DNA of 15,922 bases from Candidatus Atribacteria bacterium 1244-E10-H5-B2. GTDB lineage: Bacteria; Atribacterota; JS1; SB-45; 34-128. Position 1 is the first letter of the stretch. Each line of letters opens with the position of its first letter. The stretch spans positions 1-15,922 of the forward strand of contig NMQN01000696.1 of assembly GCA_003575245.1 (NCBI GenBank), given 5' to 3'. Positions 1 through 6,697 of this stretch are shown here, piece after piece. The translations under genes were made by a program, and so were the position numbers. The notes under the pieces are model-generated. The model had not been told where the DNA came from and searched no databases. It was given only the letters and a program-made list of their open reading frames with translations.

Positions 1-1
1 T

Positions 2-514
2 TATACCGGTGGAACGCTTTGTGATGAAGCGATGATAATTCTTTCCGCTTTAGTCGGCGATATATATTCGAATATTCCACTAAAGCCCGAAGGGAAGCTT
101 TCTGATATCAATAAAAGTTATAGGCATAGTTTAATTGATCTTGGTGATGATGAATTTACCCGGGGCAAACCGCATCCGATGATAGATCCTTATGTACGTC
201 AGGAAAGAACTTTATCAGAAGTAAAAGATAGGGAGGTAGCGATTATATTAATGGATTTTGTCCTGGGATTTGGCAGTAATTCTGATCCGGCGGGAGAGAT
301 GATCCCCTATATTCAAAAAGCAGGTAAAATTGCTGCCAAAGACGGAAGACATATCTGTATAATAAGTTCTGTCTGTGGGACAGAGGAAGACCCTCAGAAT
401 CTTTTTGAGCAGGAGAAGAAACTTAAAGAAGAAGGGGTAATTGTTATGCCCAGTAATGCTCAGGCAGTAAGATTGGCGGCTGCAATTGTTTTGTCAAGGA
501 GGAATAGCAAATGA
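2..514 (+). CDS. fdrA: FdrA family protein, C-terminal part (5' end outside window)
   Basis: The frame is open from the first bases, so only the last 170 residues of a protein usually over 500 residues long are visible. The segment begins with YTGGTLCDEA, then IYSNIPL, LIDLGDDEFTRGKPHPMIDP, a VILMDFVLGFGS-like stretch and SSVCGTEEDPQN. These match, from memory, the C-terminal succinyl-CoA-ligase-like region of E. coli FdrA and YahF. In E. coli, FdrA works with YlbE and YlbF in oxamate carbamoyltransferase, which forms carbamoyl phosphate in anaerobic allantoin use; family members elsewhere may use other substrates. Its TGA stop overlaps the ATG of the next gene (ATGA, 511-514), which implies translational coupling and a joint function with the YahG/YlbE proteins that follow. 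The identity is secure; the substrate is not. Confidence 0.93.
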   Translation, partial: YTGGTLCDEAMIILSALVGDIYSNIPLKPEGKLSDINKSYRHSLIDLGDDEFTRGKPHPMIDPYVRQERTLSEVKDREVAIILMDFVLGFGSNSDPAGEMIPYIQKAGKIAAKDGRHICIISSVCGTEEDPQNLFEQEKKLKEEGVIVMPSNAQAVRLAAAIVLSRRNSK

Positions 515-681
515 CCAAGATTAATGAATTATTCGAAGAAAAATTAAAGATAATAAATATGGGTCTTGAATCTTTTAATGAAAATTTAAAGAAACAAAAT
601 GTTAAAGCAGTTCATGTGGACTGGAAGCCCCCGGCCGGAGGAAATAAAAAGATGCTTTCTTTGTTAGATAAGTTAAAATAA
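511..681 (+). CDS. Small protein resembling the N-terminal module of YahG (56 aa)
   Basis: This 56-residue frame starts at the ATG overlapping the fdrA stop, with AAGGAGGA at 497-504 as its SD. It contains INMGLESFNENLKKQNVKAV followed by HVDWKPPAGGN. From memory, E. coli YahG begins with the same kind of module (an NVINVGIAMF stretch, then a QLDWTPPGQGN stretch) fused ahead of its DUF1116 domain. Here that module is a separate polypeptide. The next gene begins 15 nt after the TAA stop and in the same frame, so the two frames together look like one YahG interrupted by a single stop codon. A strong SD (AGAGGAGGAA) inside the gap argues for real independent translation rather than a broken gene. 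It probably acts as a small partner of FdrA and the DUF1116 protein. No separate biochemical role is known to me. Confidence 0.8.
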   Translation: MTKINELFEEKLKIINMGLESFNENLKKQNVKAVHVDWKPPAGGNKKMLSLLDKLK

Positions 682-696
682 GAGGAGGAAATATTC

Positions 697-1959
697 GTGG
701 TTCAAAAAAGAGTAGAAGCAGCCAATAAGAAAGTAATGGAAACAATCTTAAACGGGCAGCCCACGCTTTTAGATATCGGAGTGGCAGAAGAAGTTATTCC
801 CGGGATGACTAAAAAAACGATACTTCATGCCGGACCCCCTATTAAGTGGGAAAAGATGTCAGGTCCCTTAAAGGGTGCAGTTATCGGGGCTTTAATCTAC
901 GAAGGTCTTGCGGTCGATGAAAAAGAAGCTGCCGAACTTGCTGCTTCAGGAGAAATATCTTATGACCCCTGTCATCATCATAATACAGTGGGACCGATGG
1001 CTGGAGTAGTTAGTGCTTCGATGCCGGTATGGATTCTTCAGAATAAGAAATATGGTAATTATTCTTATTGCACCTTAAATGAGGGTCTGGGTAAAGTTCT
1101 CCGCTATGGGGCTTATAGTGATGAAGTGATTAAAAGACTGAAGTGGATGGAGAATCTGCTTGCCCCTCTATTAAAACAAGCACTTAAATTACATGGTCCG
1201 ATAGATTTGAAAACTATGATAACCCAGGCACTTCAGATGGGTGATGAGGGGCATAATAGGAATAGGGCAGGGACATCACTTTTGATTAGAGAGCTTGCCC
1301 CTTATATCATCCAGACAAAATTTAGTGAAAAAGAAAAAATAGAAGTATTAAAATTTATAAACAGTAATGATCATTTTTTCTTAAACCTTACTATGCCTGC
1401 AGCTAAATGTACAATGGATGCTGCAAAAAATATAGAATTCAGTACTATTGTTACTGTTATGGCCAGAAACGGAACTGAGTTTGGGATAAGGGTTAGTGGA
1501 CTTGGGGACAGGTGGTTTACCGGACCAGCTGGGATAGTAGAAGGTCTTTTATTCCCTGGTTATTCTGCTGAAGATGCAAATCCTGATATCGGTGATAGTG
1601 TTATAGCCGAGACAGTAGGTATAGGTGGGTTTGCCATGGCTGCGGCACCTGCTATTGTTCAATTTGTGGGAGGGAGCGCGAAAGATGCAGTAAACTTTAC
1701 CCTTAAGATGTATGAAATAACCGCTGCAGAGAATAATATATATAAAATTCCTGCTTTGGACTTTAGAGGGACACCAACTGGAATTGATATTCGCAAAGTA
1801 GTTGAAACCGGCATATTACCCAGCATTAATACCGGAATAGCCCATAAGGACCCGGGTGTTGGTCAGATAGGAGCAGGCCTGGTGAAACCTCCGATGAACT
1901 GTTTTGAGGATGCTTTGCAAGCATTTGTAGAAGATTTAGAAACAAAAAATTTAGTATAA
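697..1959 (+). CDS. ylbE: DUF1116 protein, YlbE/YahG family (oxamate carbamoyltransferase-associated)
   Basis: This protein has 420 residues from a GTG start placed 6 nt after AGAGGAGGAA. Family hallmarks are HAGPPIKWEKMSGPLKGA (residues 44-61), PCHHHNTVGPMAG (91-103), MGDEGHNRN (181-189), RNGTEFGIRVSGLGDRWFTG (258-277), DIGDSVIAETVGIGGFAM (297-314) and, near the C-terminus, NTGIAHKDPGVGQIGAG. These closely follow E. coli YlbE and YahG as I recall them, and the length equals that of YlbE, which also lacks the YahG N-terminal module. In E. coli, YlbE is needed with FdrA and YlbF for oxamate carbamoyltransferase activity. The third partner, YlbF (DUF2877), and a carbamate kinase are not in this window and may lie upstream. 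The TAA stop overlaps an in-frame ATG of the next gene by one base, but a better start for that gene lies 15 nt further on. Confidence 0.93.
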   Translation: MVQKRVEAANKKVMETILNGQPTLLDIGVAEEVIPGMTKKTILHAGPPIKWEKMSGPLKGAVIGALIYEGLAVDEKEAAELAASGEISYDPCHHHNTVGPMAGVVSASMPVWILQNKKYGNYSYCTLNEGLGKVLRYGAYSDEVIKRLKWMENLLAPLLKQALKLHGPIDLKTMITQALQMGDEGHNRNRAGTSLLIRELAPYIIQTKFSEKEKIEVLKFINSNDHFFLNLTMPAAKCTMDAAKNIEFSTIVTVMARNGTEFGIRVSGLGDRWFTGPAGIVEGLLFPGYSAEDANPDIGDSVIAETVGIGGFAMAAAPAIVQFVGGSAKDAVNFTLKMYEITAAENNIYKIPALDFRGTPTGIDIRKVVETGILPSINTGIAHKDPGVGQIGAGLVKPPMNCFEDALQAFVEDLETKNLV

Positions 1960-1973
1960 TGGGGAGATATAAT

Positions 1974-3173
1974 ATGGAAAGAAAAAAACCACTGGAAGAT
2001 ATAGTAGTTTTGGATTTGACTCGTGTCCTTGCCGGACCATATTGTGCTATGATACTTGCCAACCTGGGAGCAAAAATAATCAAGGTTGAAAGACCTGAAA
2101 AAGGAGATGACTCTCGAAGTTTTGGTCCTTACAAAAATGGGCAAAGTGCATATTTTGTAAGTTTGAATCGGGGGAAGAAAAGTATAGCTATAGATTTAAA
2201 AAAACCTGAAGGAAAACAGATTATAAAAGAATTAGCTAAAGTATCAGATGTAGTCCTTGAAAACTTCAGACCCGGAACTACGAGAAAATTAGGCCTATCT
2301 TATGATGTTTTAGGCAAAATAAATCCTCGAGTTATCTATGCAGCTGTTTCCGGGTTTGGACATACCGGTCCATATTCCGAAAAACCAGCTTATGATATGA
2401 TTGCCCAAGCTTTAGGTGGTATTATGAGTATAACCGGACAGCCGGGGGGAGAACCTACCCGGGTTGGATCGTCAATTGGAGATATCATTGCAGGTATGTT
2501 TGGGGCAATAGGAATTATTTCTGCAATTTATGAAAGAGTGTTTACCGGTAAGGGTCAGATGGTTGATGTTGCTATGCTTGATGGACAGGTTGCAGTTCTT
2601 GAGAATGCCATCGCCAGATACGCAATAAATGGAGAGATACCAGGTCCTATTGGTTCCAGGCACCCATCTATTACTCCTTTTGGCGGATTTAAAACAAAGG
2701 ACTCGTGGGTTATTATTGCCTGTGGTAACCAGGCGATTTGGGAAAGGTTTTGTAAGGTAGTTAATCGTGAAGACTTACTGGAAGTGGAAGAATTTAAAAC
2801 AAACGAGAAAAGGACAGAAAATTACGAGAAGATAAAGCCCATCCTTGGTGAAATTATTATTCAAAAGACTACAGAAGAATGGTTAGAAATTTTCGAATCC
2901 GGCAGCGTACCCGCCAGTGTCATTAATACCGTTGATAAACTCTTTGATGACCCGCAAGTGAAAGCAAGAAAAATGATTATAGAAGCTGAGCAGCCTGGTA
3001 TGGGTAAAATATATGTGGCAGGAAATCCGATAAAGTTATCGACCTTAACTGAAGAAGTGGTTACAGACCCTGCCCCAAAGATTGGAGAATATACTGATGA
3101 AATTCTTCAAAGCTTTTTAAATTATGATGATGCCAAGATTAATGAATTAAGAAAACAGAAAGTAATATTTTAG
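1974..3173 (+). CDS. CaiB/BaiF family (family III) CoA-transferase
   Basis: This 399-residue enzyme should move coenzyme A between a CoA thioester donor and a free carboxylic acid in the cytoplasm. It opens with the family signature DLTRVLAGPYCAMILANLGA, then KVERPEKGDDSR, a VSLNRGKKSIAIDLK stretch, NFRPGT, SGFGHTGPY and PAYDMIAQA. The aspartate at residue 170 in VGSSIGDIIAG lines up with the catalytic Asp169 of formyl-CoA transferase. I chose the ATG at 1974 because GGGGAG lies about 7 nt upstream and the protein then starts like other members. An ATG at 1959 would add five residues and has no SD. It sits 14 nt after the DUF1116 gene and 26 nt before the cyclase gene, so it is probably in the same operon. 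The acid substrate cannot be told from sequence; an acid released by the neighbouring hydrolases is plausible. Confidence 0.93.
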   Translation: MERKKPLEDIVVLDLTRVLAGPYCAMILANLGAKIIKVERPEKGDDSRSFGPYKNGQSAYFVSLNRGKKSIAIDLKKPEGKQIIKELAKVSDVVLENFRPGTTRKLGLSYDVLGKINPRVIYAAVSGFGHTGPYSEKPAYDMIAQALGGIMSITGQPGGEPTRVGSSIGDIIAGMFGAIGIISAIYERVFTGKGQMVDVAMLDGQVAVLENAIARYAINGEIPGPIGSRHPSITPFGGFKTKDSWVIIACGNQAIWERFCKVVNREDLLEVEEFKTNEKRTENYEKIKPILGEIIIQKTTEEWLEIFESGSVPASVINTVDKLFDDPQVKARKMIIEAEQPGMGKIYVAGNPIKLSTLTEEVVTDPAPKIGEYTDEILQSFLNYDDAKINELRKQKVIF

Positions 3174-3199
3174 TTAAAAAAATGAAGGGAGAAATAAAA

Positions 3200-3982
3200 A
3201 TGAAATTTTTTGAAAAGATTAAGATGTATGATTTAACTCAACCATTAAGCCACCTGACTCCGGCCTGGCCCACTTATGAACCACTGCAAATTAAATTTTT
3301 TAAGAGGCTTGCCCCCAATGGAGCAAATGGTCAGCTTATTACCACCAGTAACCATGTAGGGACACATTTAGATGGTTCACTTCACTTTTGTACTCACGGT
3401 AGAGATATAGCCAGTATCCCTTTAAATGAACTTGTTGGACCGACCGCGGTAGTTGACCTTAGTGATATTGCTGAAGATTATGGAATTTATACTTCAAAAG
3501 ACATTATGGAAAGGGTAGAAGTAAAGAAGGGTGATATATTGGTGATCTATACTGGTTATCATCGTTATAGCTGGGATCAACCGGAAGCAGACGAAGTAAG
3601 ATATATGATTAAACATCCTGGTCCTACTATGGAATTTGCCAACTGGTGTAAAGAAATGCAATTTAAGTGGATAGGTGTTGACTGTGGTTCAGCCGATCAT
3701 CCGATGAATACCAAGATTCGTGATTGGATGCCTGTACAGGCAAAAGAGTGTGATGAAGTTTTCAGAAAAAAATATGGCAAAGGGCTTGAAGAAGTATTCC
3801 CTCCCGACCACTATCAATTAATGCATACTCAACTTTTCCATCTTGATATAATCCATGTAGAAAATATCGGAGGGGAAATTACTAAAATTCTAAATAAGAG
3901 AACTATTGTGGGGTGTTTCCCCTGGCGCTTTGTTGATGGAGAATCAAGCATTTGCAGGGTAGTTGCCTTTGACGAAGAATAG
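3200..3982 (+). CDS. Cyclase family metal-dependent amide hydrolase (PF04199 type)
   Basis: This 260-residue protein carries the metal-binding signature NHVGTHLDGSLHF (residues 51-63, with His52, His56, Asp58 and His62) of the family that includes bacterial kynurenine formamidase and isatin hydrolase. These enzymes hydrolyse N-formyl or ring amide bonds using Zn or Mn. The C-terminal half has the expected LFHLDIIHVENIGGEI and a VGCFPWRFVDGES stretch. A stretch around GVDCGSADHPMNTKIRDWMP is an elaboration relative to the shorter kynurenine formamidases as I remember them, so a different substrate is likely. The ATG at 3200 is preferred over 3182 because GAAGGGAGA (3184-3192) is correctly spaced for it. 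It lies between a CoA-transferase and a nitrilase-type amidase, which suggests a role in opening a cyclic amide or removing an N-acyl group. There is no signal peptide. Confidence 0.88.
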   Translation: MKFFEKIKMYDLTQPLSHLTPAWPTYEPLQIKFFKRLAPNGANGQLITTSNHVGTHLDGSLHFCTHGRDIASIPLNELVGPTAVVDLSDIAEDYGIYTSKDIMERVEVKKGDILVIYTGYHRYSWDQPEADEVRYMIKHPGPTMEFANWCKEMQFKWIGVDCGSADHPMNTKIRDWMPVQAKECDEVFRKKYGKGLEEVFPPDHYQLMHTQLFHLDIIHVENIGGEITKILNKRTIVGCFPWRFVDGESSICRVVAFDEE

Positions 3983-3990
3983 CTAAATAC

Positions 3991-4027
3991 AAGTGCCAGG
4001 TACATTTACAAAGATGGCCTAGCACTT
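3991..4027 (+). repeat. Imperfect inverted repeat between cyclase and amidase genes
   Basis: AAGTGCCAGG (3991-4000) pairs with CCTAGCACTT (4018-4027) at nine of ten positions, with a 17-nt loop. Only four T residues end the structure, so it is at best a weak terminator. It may instead be an mRNA processing site or a copy of a small dispersed palindromic element. The downstream gene has its own SD 30 nt later. Confidence 0.45.
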
Positions 4028-4057
4028 TTAATTTAATATCGAGGAAGGAGAGAATAG

Positions 4058-4948
4058 ATGAAGGAATTTATTGCTGCCGCTGTTCAAATCGCGGTTAAAC
4101 CGAACGATGTTAATTATAATTTAGAAAAAATAGGTTTCTGGCTTAAGACTGCAGTGAAAGAGCATGGTGCTGAATTAGTTGTATTTCCGGAATCTATTAC
4201 TACCGGATTTGCTCCCGGCATACCGTCTGAAGAGTTCTATGATTTACTGAATTACATTCCGGGGCCCGAAACCGACCAAATTGGAGCGCTTGCCAGAGAA
4301 TTAAAGGTACATGTTGTCCTTCCCATATATGAAAAAGGCAAAGAAAAAAATATAATCATGAATAGTTCTATACTTATAAATGATGAGGGAGAAATTGCCG
4401 GGATTTACCGTAAAACACATCCCTTCCCCACCGAAAGGCTTGGTGGTGGTGGGTGGACTACCCCCGGTAAGGAAGCTGTTGTAGTGGATACTAAATTGGG
4501 GAAGATTGGGATGATAATATGTTATGATGGCGATTTCCCTGAATTGAGCAGGGTTTTAGCTATTCAAGGAGCAGAGATTATAACCAGGCCTTCAGCATTG
4601 TTACGAAGTTTTGAGATATGGGATATGACTAATAAGGCCAGGGCTTATGATAATCATGTGTATGTTATAGCAGTAAATTCTGTAGGGGCAGATGCGGAAA
4701 ATAATTATTATTTTGGAAGCAGTATGATAATTAACCCTATCGCCCAGAAACTTGCTCAGGCTCGAGGTACAGAAGAGATAATATCTGCAAAACTTGACCC
4801 TAATCCACTAAAGCATGTAACTTATGGAGCAAATAGCCCAATGATATTTGATCATCTTGAAGACCGAAATTTAGAGGTGTATAAAGATATTTTAAAAGAA
4901 GCAAAGAGTCCTTTTGAGCCGGCAAAGCGAATTTCATATAACCATTAA
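4058..4948 (+). CDS. Carbon-nitrogen hydrolase, nitrilase superfamily amidase
   Basis: This 296-residue protein contains the nitrilase-superfamily triad: Glu45 in VVFPESITTG, Lys119 in IYRKTHPFP and Cys155 in IGMIICYDGDFPE. It covers the full fold, including the ARAYDNHVYVIAVNSVG and YFGSSMIINP strands. The cysteine context and the region after it resemble the aliphatic amidase and formamidase branch more than true nitrilases, as judged from memory. The likely reaction is hydrolysis of a carboxamide or N-carbamoyl bond to release ammonia. The start at 4058 has AAGGAGAG about 7 nt upstream. It is 75 nt after the cyclase gene, with an inverted repeat in the gap, and is the last gene of the first block; a 216-nt very AT-rich gap follows. 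No signal peptide is seen, so it should act in the cytoplasm. The substrate is unknown. Confidence 0.9.
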   Translation: MKEFIAAAVQIAVKPNDVNYNLEKIGFWLKTAVKEHGAELVVFPESITTGFAPGIPSEEFYDLLNYIPGPETDQIGALARELKVHVVLPIYEKGKEKNIIMNSSILINDEGEIAGIYRKTHPFPTERLGGGGWTTPGKEAVVVDTKLGKIGMIICYDGDFPELSRVLAIQGAEIITRPSALLRSFEIWDMTNKARAYDNHVYVIAVNSVGADAENNYYFGSSMIINPIAQKLAQARGTEEIISAKLDPNPLKHVTYGANSPMIFDHLEDRNLEVYKDILKEAKSPFEPAKRISYNH

Positions 4949-4974
4949 TAACAATAAAGTTAAAAAATATTTTT

Positions 4975-5004
4975 TTGCCTTGTAATTTAATAGATATTTA
5001 TAAA
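4975..5004 (+). promoter_or_regulatory. Candidate sigma-70-type promoter ahead of the amino-acid importer
   Basis: TTGCCT (4975-4980) and TATAAA (4999-5004) are separated by 18 nt in the 216-nt gap before the binding-protein gene. The match is moderate (4/6 and 5/6), and in such AT-rich DNA chance matches are common. The rest of the gap holds long A and T tracts, including two AAAAATATTTTT palindromes, and no gene. Confidence 0.3.
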
Positions 5005-5164
5005 AAAATATTTTTGATTTTTTTAAATAAAGCAGGATTTTTAAAATTCTTGTCGAATAGATATATAGATTTACAAAGTAAAATTAGATTCTTGAAGGAA
5101 GCTCTATTTCTTTGCTCTGTTTATCGGAAATAAAAAATCAAATAGGAAGGAGGTGAAAAAAAGA

Positions 5165-5929
5165 ATGAGAAATAAAAAATTAGTACTGATGGTTATTTTT
5201 TCTCTATTGATTGTACTTTGCACAGGTAGTATTAGTTTATTGGCTGCAGAGAAATACATTAATGGTATCGATGCCGATTATCCCCCCTTTGCTTATATAG
5301 ATGAAAAAGGTAATCCTGCTGGTTTTGATGTGGAGTGCTTGAATTGGATTGCCCAGGAGATGGGTTTTGAAGTCAAACATCAACCTACTGCTTGGGATGG
5401 TATAGTTTCCAGTTTATTAGCCAAAAAGATTGATATGGTTTATTCGGGGATGTCCATTACTGAAGAAAGAAAGACGAAAGTGGACTTTACAATACCCTAT
5501 TGGGAAATCAACCAGGCGCTTTGTGTTCGTGAAGATTCAGACCTTAATATCATTGCTGCTTTATGTGGTAAATATACAGTAGGTAGTCAAAGAGGTTGCA
5601 CAGCTGCAGAGTGGATTGAGGAACATCTAGTAAAAACCGGTATACTTGCAAAAGATAACCTAAAATTGTATGAAGGTTTTTCTTTAGCAGTCAAGGATTT
5701 ACTAAATGGAAGAATAGATTCAGCTATGATGGATGATGTAATGGTAGAAGATGCTATTAGGAAAGGTCAAGCCGTAAAGATTGTTGGGATAATTAAAACT
5801 GGAGAGGCGTATGGAATAGCAGTTAGAAAAGAAGATAAAGAACTAAAAGCATTACTTAATGAAGGAATAGCTAAATTGGAAAAGTCAACCAAATGGGATG
5901 AATTAATAATTAAGTACTTTTCTGAATAG
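5165..5929 (+). CDS. Amino-acid ABC transporter substrate-binding protein (SBP_bac_3)
   Basis: This 254-residue extracytoplasmic protein captures a polar amino acid for the permeases encoded downstream. A signal peptide is clear: basic start MRNKK, a hydrophobic core of about 17 residues and a likely cleavage near SLLAA-EK. The one cysteine in the core is not in a good lipobox. The mature part has IDADYPPFAYIDEKGNPAGF, then SGMSITEERKTKVDFTIPYW with the arginine expected to bind the ligand carboxylate, and the second-lobe segment RIDSAMMDDVMVEDAI with the aspartate expected to bind the amino group. This supports an amino-acid ligand. ATG 5165 is chosen because AAGGAGGT (5147-5154) ends 10 nt before it; the in-frame GTG at 5153 overlaps that SD. 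A strong hairpin follows the stop codon. Confidence 0.93.
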   Translation: MRNKKLVLMVIFSLLIVLCTGSISLLAAEKYINGIDADYPPFAYIDEKGNPAGFDVECLNWIAQEMGFEVKHQPTAWDGIVSSLLAKKIDMVYSGMSITEERKTKVDFTIPYWEINQALCVREDSDLNIIAALCGKYTVGSQRGCTAAEWIEEHLVKTGILAKDNLKLYEGFSLAVKDLLNGRIDSAMMDDVMVEDAIRKGQAVKIVGIIKTGEAYGIAVRKEDKELKALLNEGIAKLEKSTKWDELIIKYFSE

Positions 5930-5936
5930 AAGTTAG

Positions 5937-5983
5937 ATAGGGTGAAGGAATACATTTTTATTTACGATATTCCTTCACCCTAT
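5937..5983 (+). promoter_or_regulatory. Perfect 16-bp stem-loop between binding-protein and permease genes
   Basis: ATAGGGTGAAGGAATA (5937-5952) is exactly complementary to TATTCCTTCACCCTAT (5968-5983) across a 15-nt loop. It starts 8 nt after the binding-protein stop and ends 30 nt before the permease ATG. No T-run follows, so it is not a standard terminator. Such structures after binding-protein genes are known to protect the upstream mRNA or cause partial attenuation, so that the binding protein outnumbers the membrane parts. Confidence 0.75.
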
Positions 5984-6013
5984 ATATTGTAAATAAAGTG
6001 AGAACAAATAACC

Positions 6014-6697
6014 ATGAATGAAAATCTTACATTGATCTACCAATCTCTTCCTTATTTACTTAAAGGCTGTACAATAACTATTGGATTGGTAGGAGGAGCT
6101 TTGGGTCTGGGTTTTGTAATTGGGGTTCCCATGGCGGTAGGTCAAGTTTATGGGAATAAATATTTATCTGGTTTAATTTCTCTTTATGTCTGGTTCTTCC
6201 GGGGCCTTCCGGTTTTAGTCCTTCTTTTTCTTTTTTATTTTGGGTTATTTTCCCTCCTGGGACTAAATTTACCTGCTTTTACGGCTGCTATCTTAGTTTT
6301 AGGATTAAGAAGTGCTGCTTATCAATCACAGATTTTTCGAGGAAGCATACAATCACTTGGTGAGGGGCAGATGTTAGCTGCCCGTTCTTTAGGGATGAAG
6401 AAATCTGAGGCAATTTTGTATATAATTTTACCCCAGGCTTTGCGGATTTCTATCCCCGGCTGGTCTAATGAATATGCTATTCTATTAAAAGATTCAGCAA
6501 TTACTTATGCCATAGGGGTAATGGAAATATTAACCAGAGCGAATTTTATTGCTACCCGAACTTATAAACCTATGCCCATTTTTCTCACCTGTGCAGTAAT
6601 TTTTATTATTTTAACTTATGGTGGAGTGAAAATTCTTGATCTTTTAGAAAATAAAGTGAGAATTCCTGGTTATGGAGAGAGGAGAAGTGAAATTTAA
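6014..6697 (+). CDS. Polar amino-acid ABC transporter permease 1
   Basis: This 227-residue integral membrane protein of the HisM/GlnP type has about five hydrophobic segments. The N-terminal part, LPYLLKGCTITIGLVGGALG, is typical of the family, as is the VWFFRGLPVLVLLF segment. The cytoplasmic EAA loop that docks on the ATPase is complete: AARSLGMKKSEAILYIILPQ followed by ALRISIPGWSNE (about residues 122-153). It begins 30 nt downstream of the 5937-5983 hairpin with a poor SD, which fits lower expression than the binding protein. Its end overlaps the ATPase gene. A second, related permease lies after the ATPase, so the channel is probably a heterodimer. The family is certain; the ligand is not. 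Confidence 0.93.
   Translation: MNENLTLIYQSLPYLLKGCTITIGLVGGALGLGFVIGVPMAVGQVYGNKYLSGLISLYVWFFRGLPVLVLLFLFYFGLFSLLGLNLPAFTAAILVLGLRSAAYQSQIFRGSIQSLGEGQMLAARSLGMKKSEAILYIILPQALRISIPGWSNEYAILLKDSAITYAIGVMEILTRANFIATRTYKPMPIFLTCAVIFIILTYGGVKILDLLENKVRIPGYGERRSEI

Noticed and set aside
679..699. In-frame stop taken as evidence of a pseudogene
   Set aside because: A well-spaced AGAGGAGGAA and a GTG follow immediately, the downstream protein is full length for YlbE, and the upstream frame is coupled to fdrA, so a working split is more likely than decay.
1959..1973. ATG at 1959 as the CoA-transferase start, giving a TAATG overlap
   Set aside because: It has no SD, while GGGGAG is correctly placed for ATG 1974, and the added residues are not typical of the family.
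5937..5983. Hairpin considered as an intrinsic terminator
   Set aside because: The bases after the stem are mixed A/T/G without a T-run, and the downstream permease lacks a clear promoter of its own, so read-through is required.
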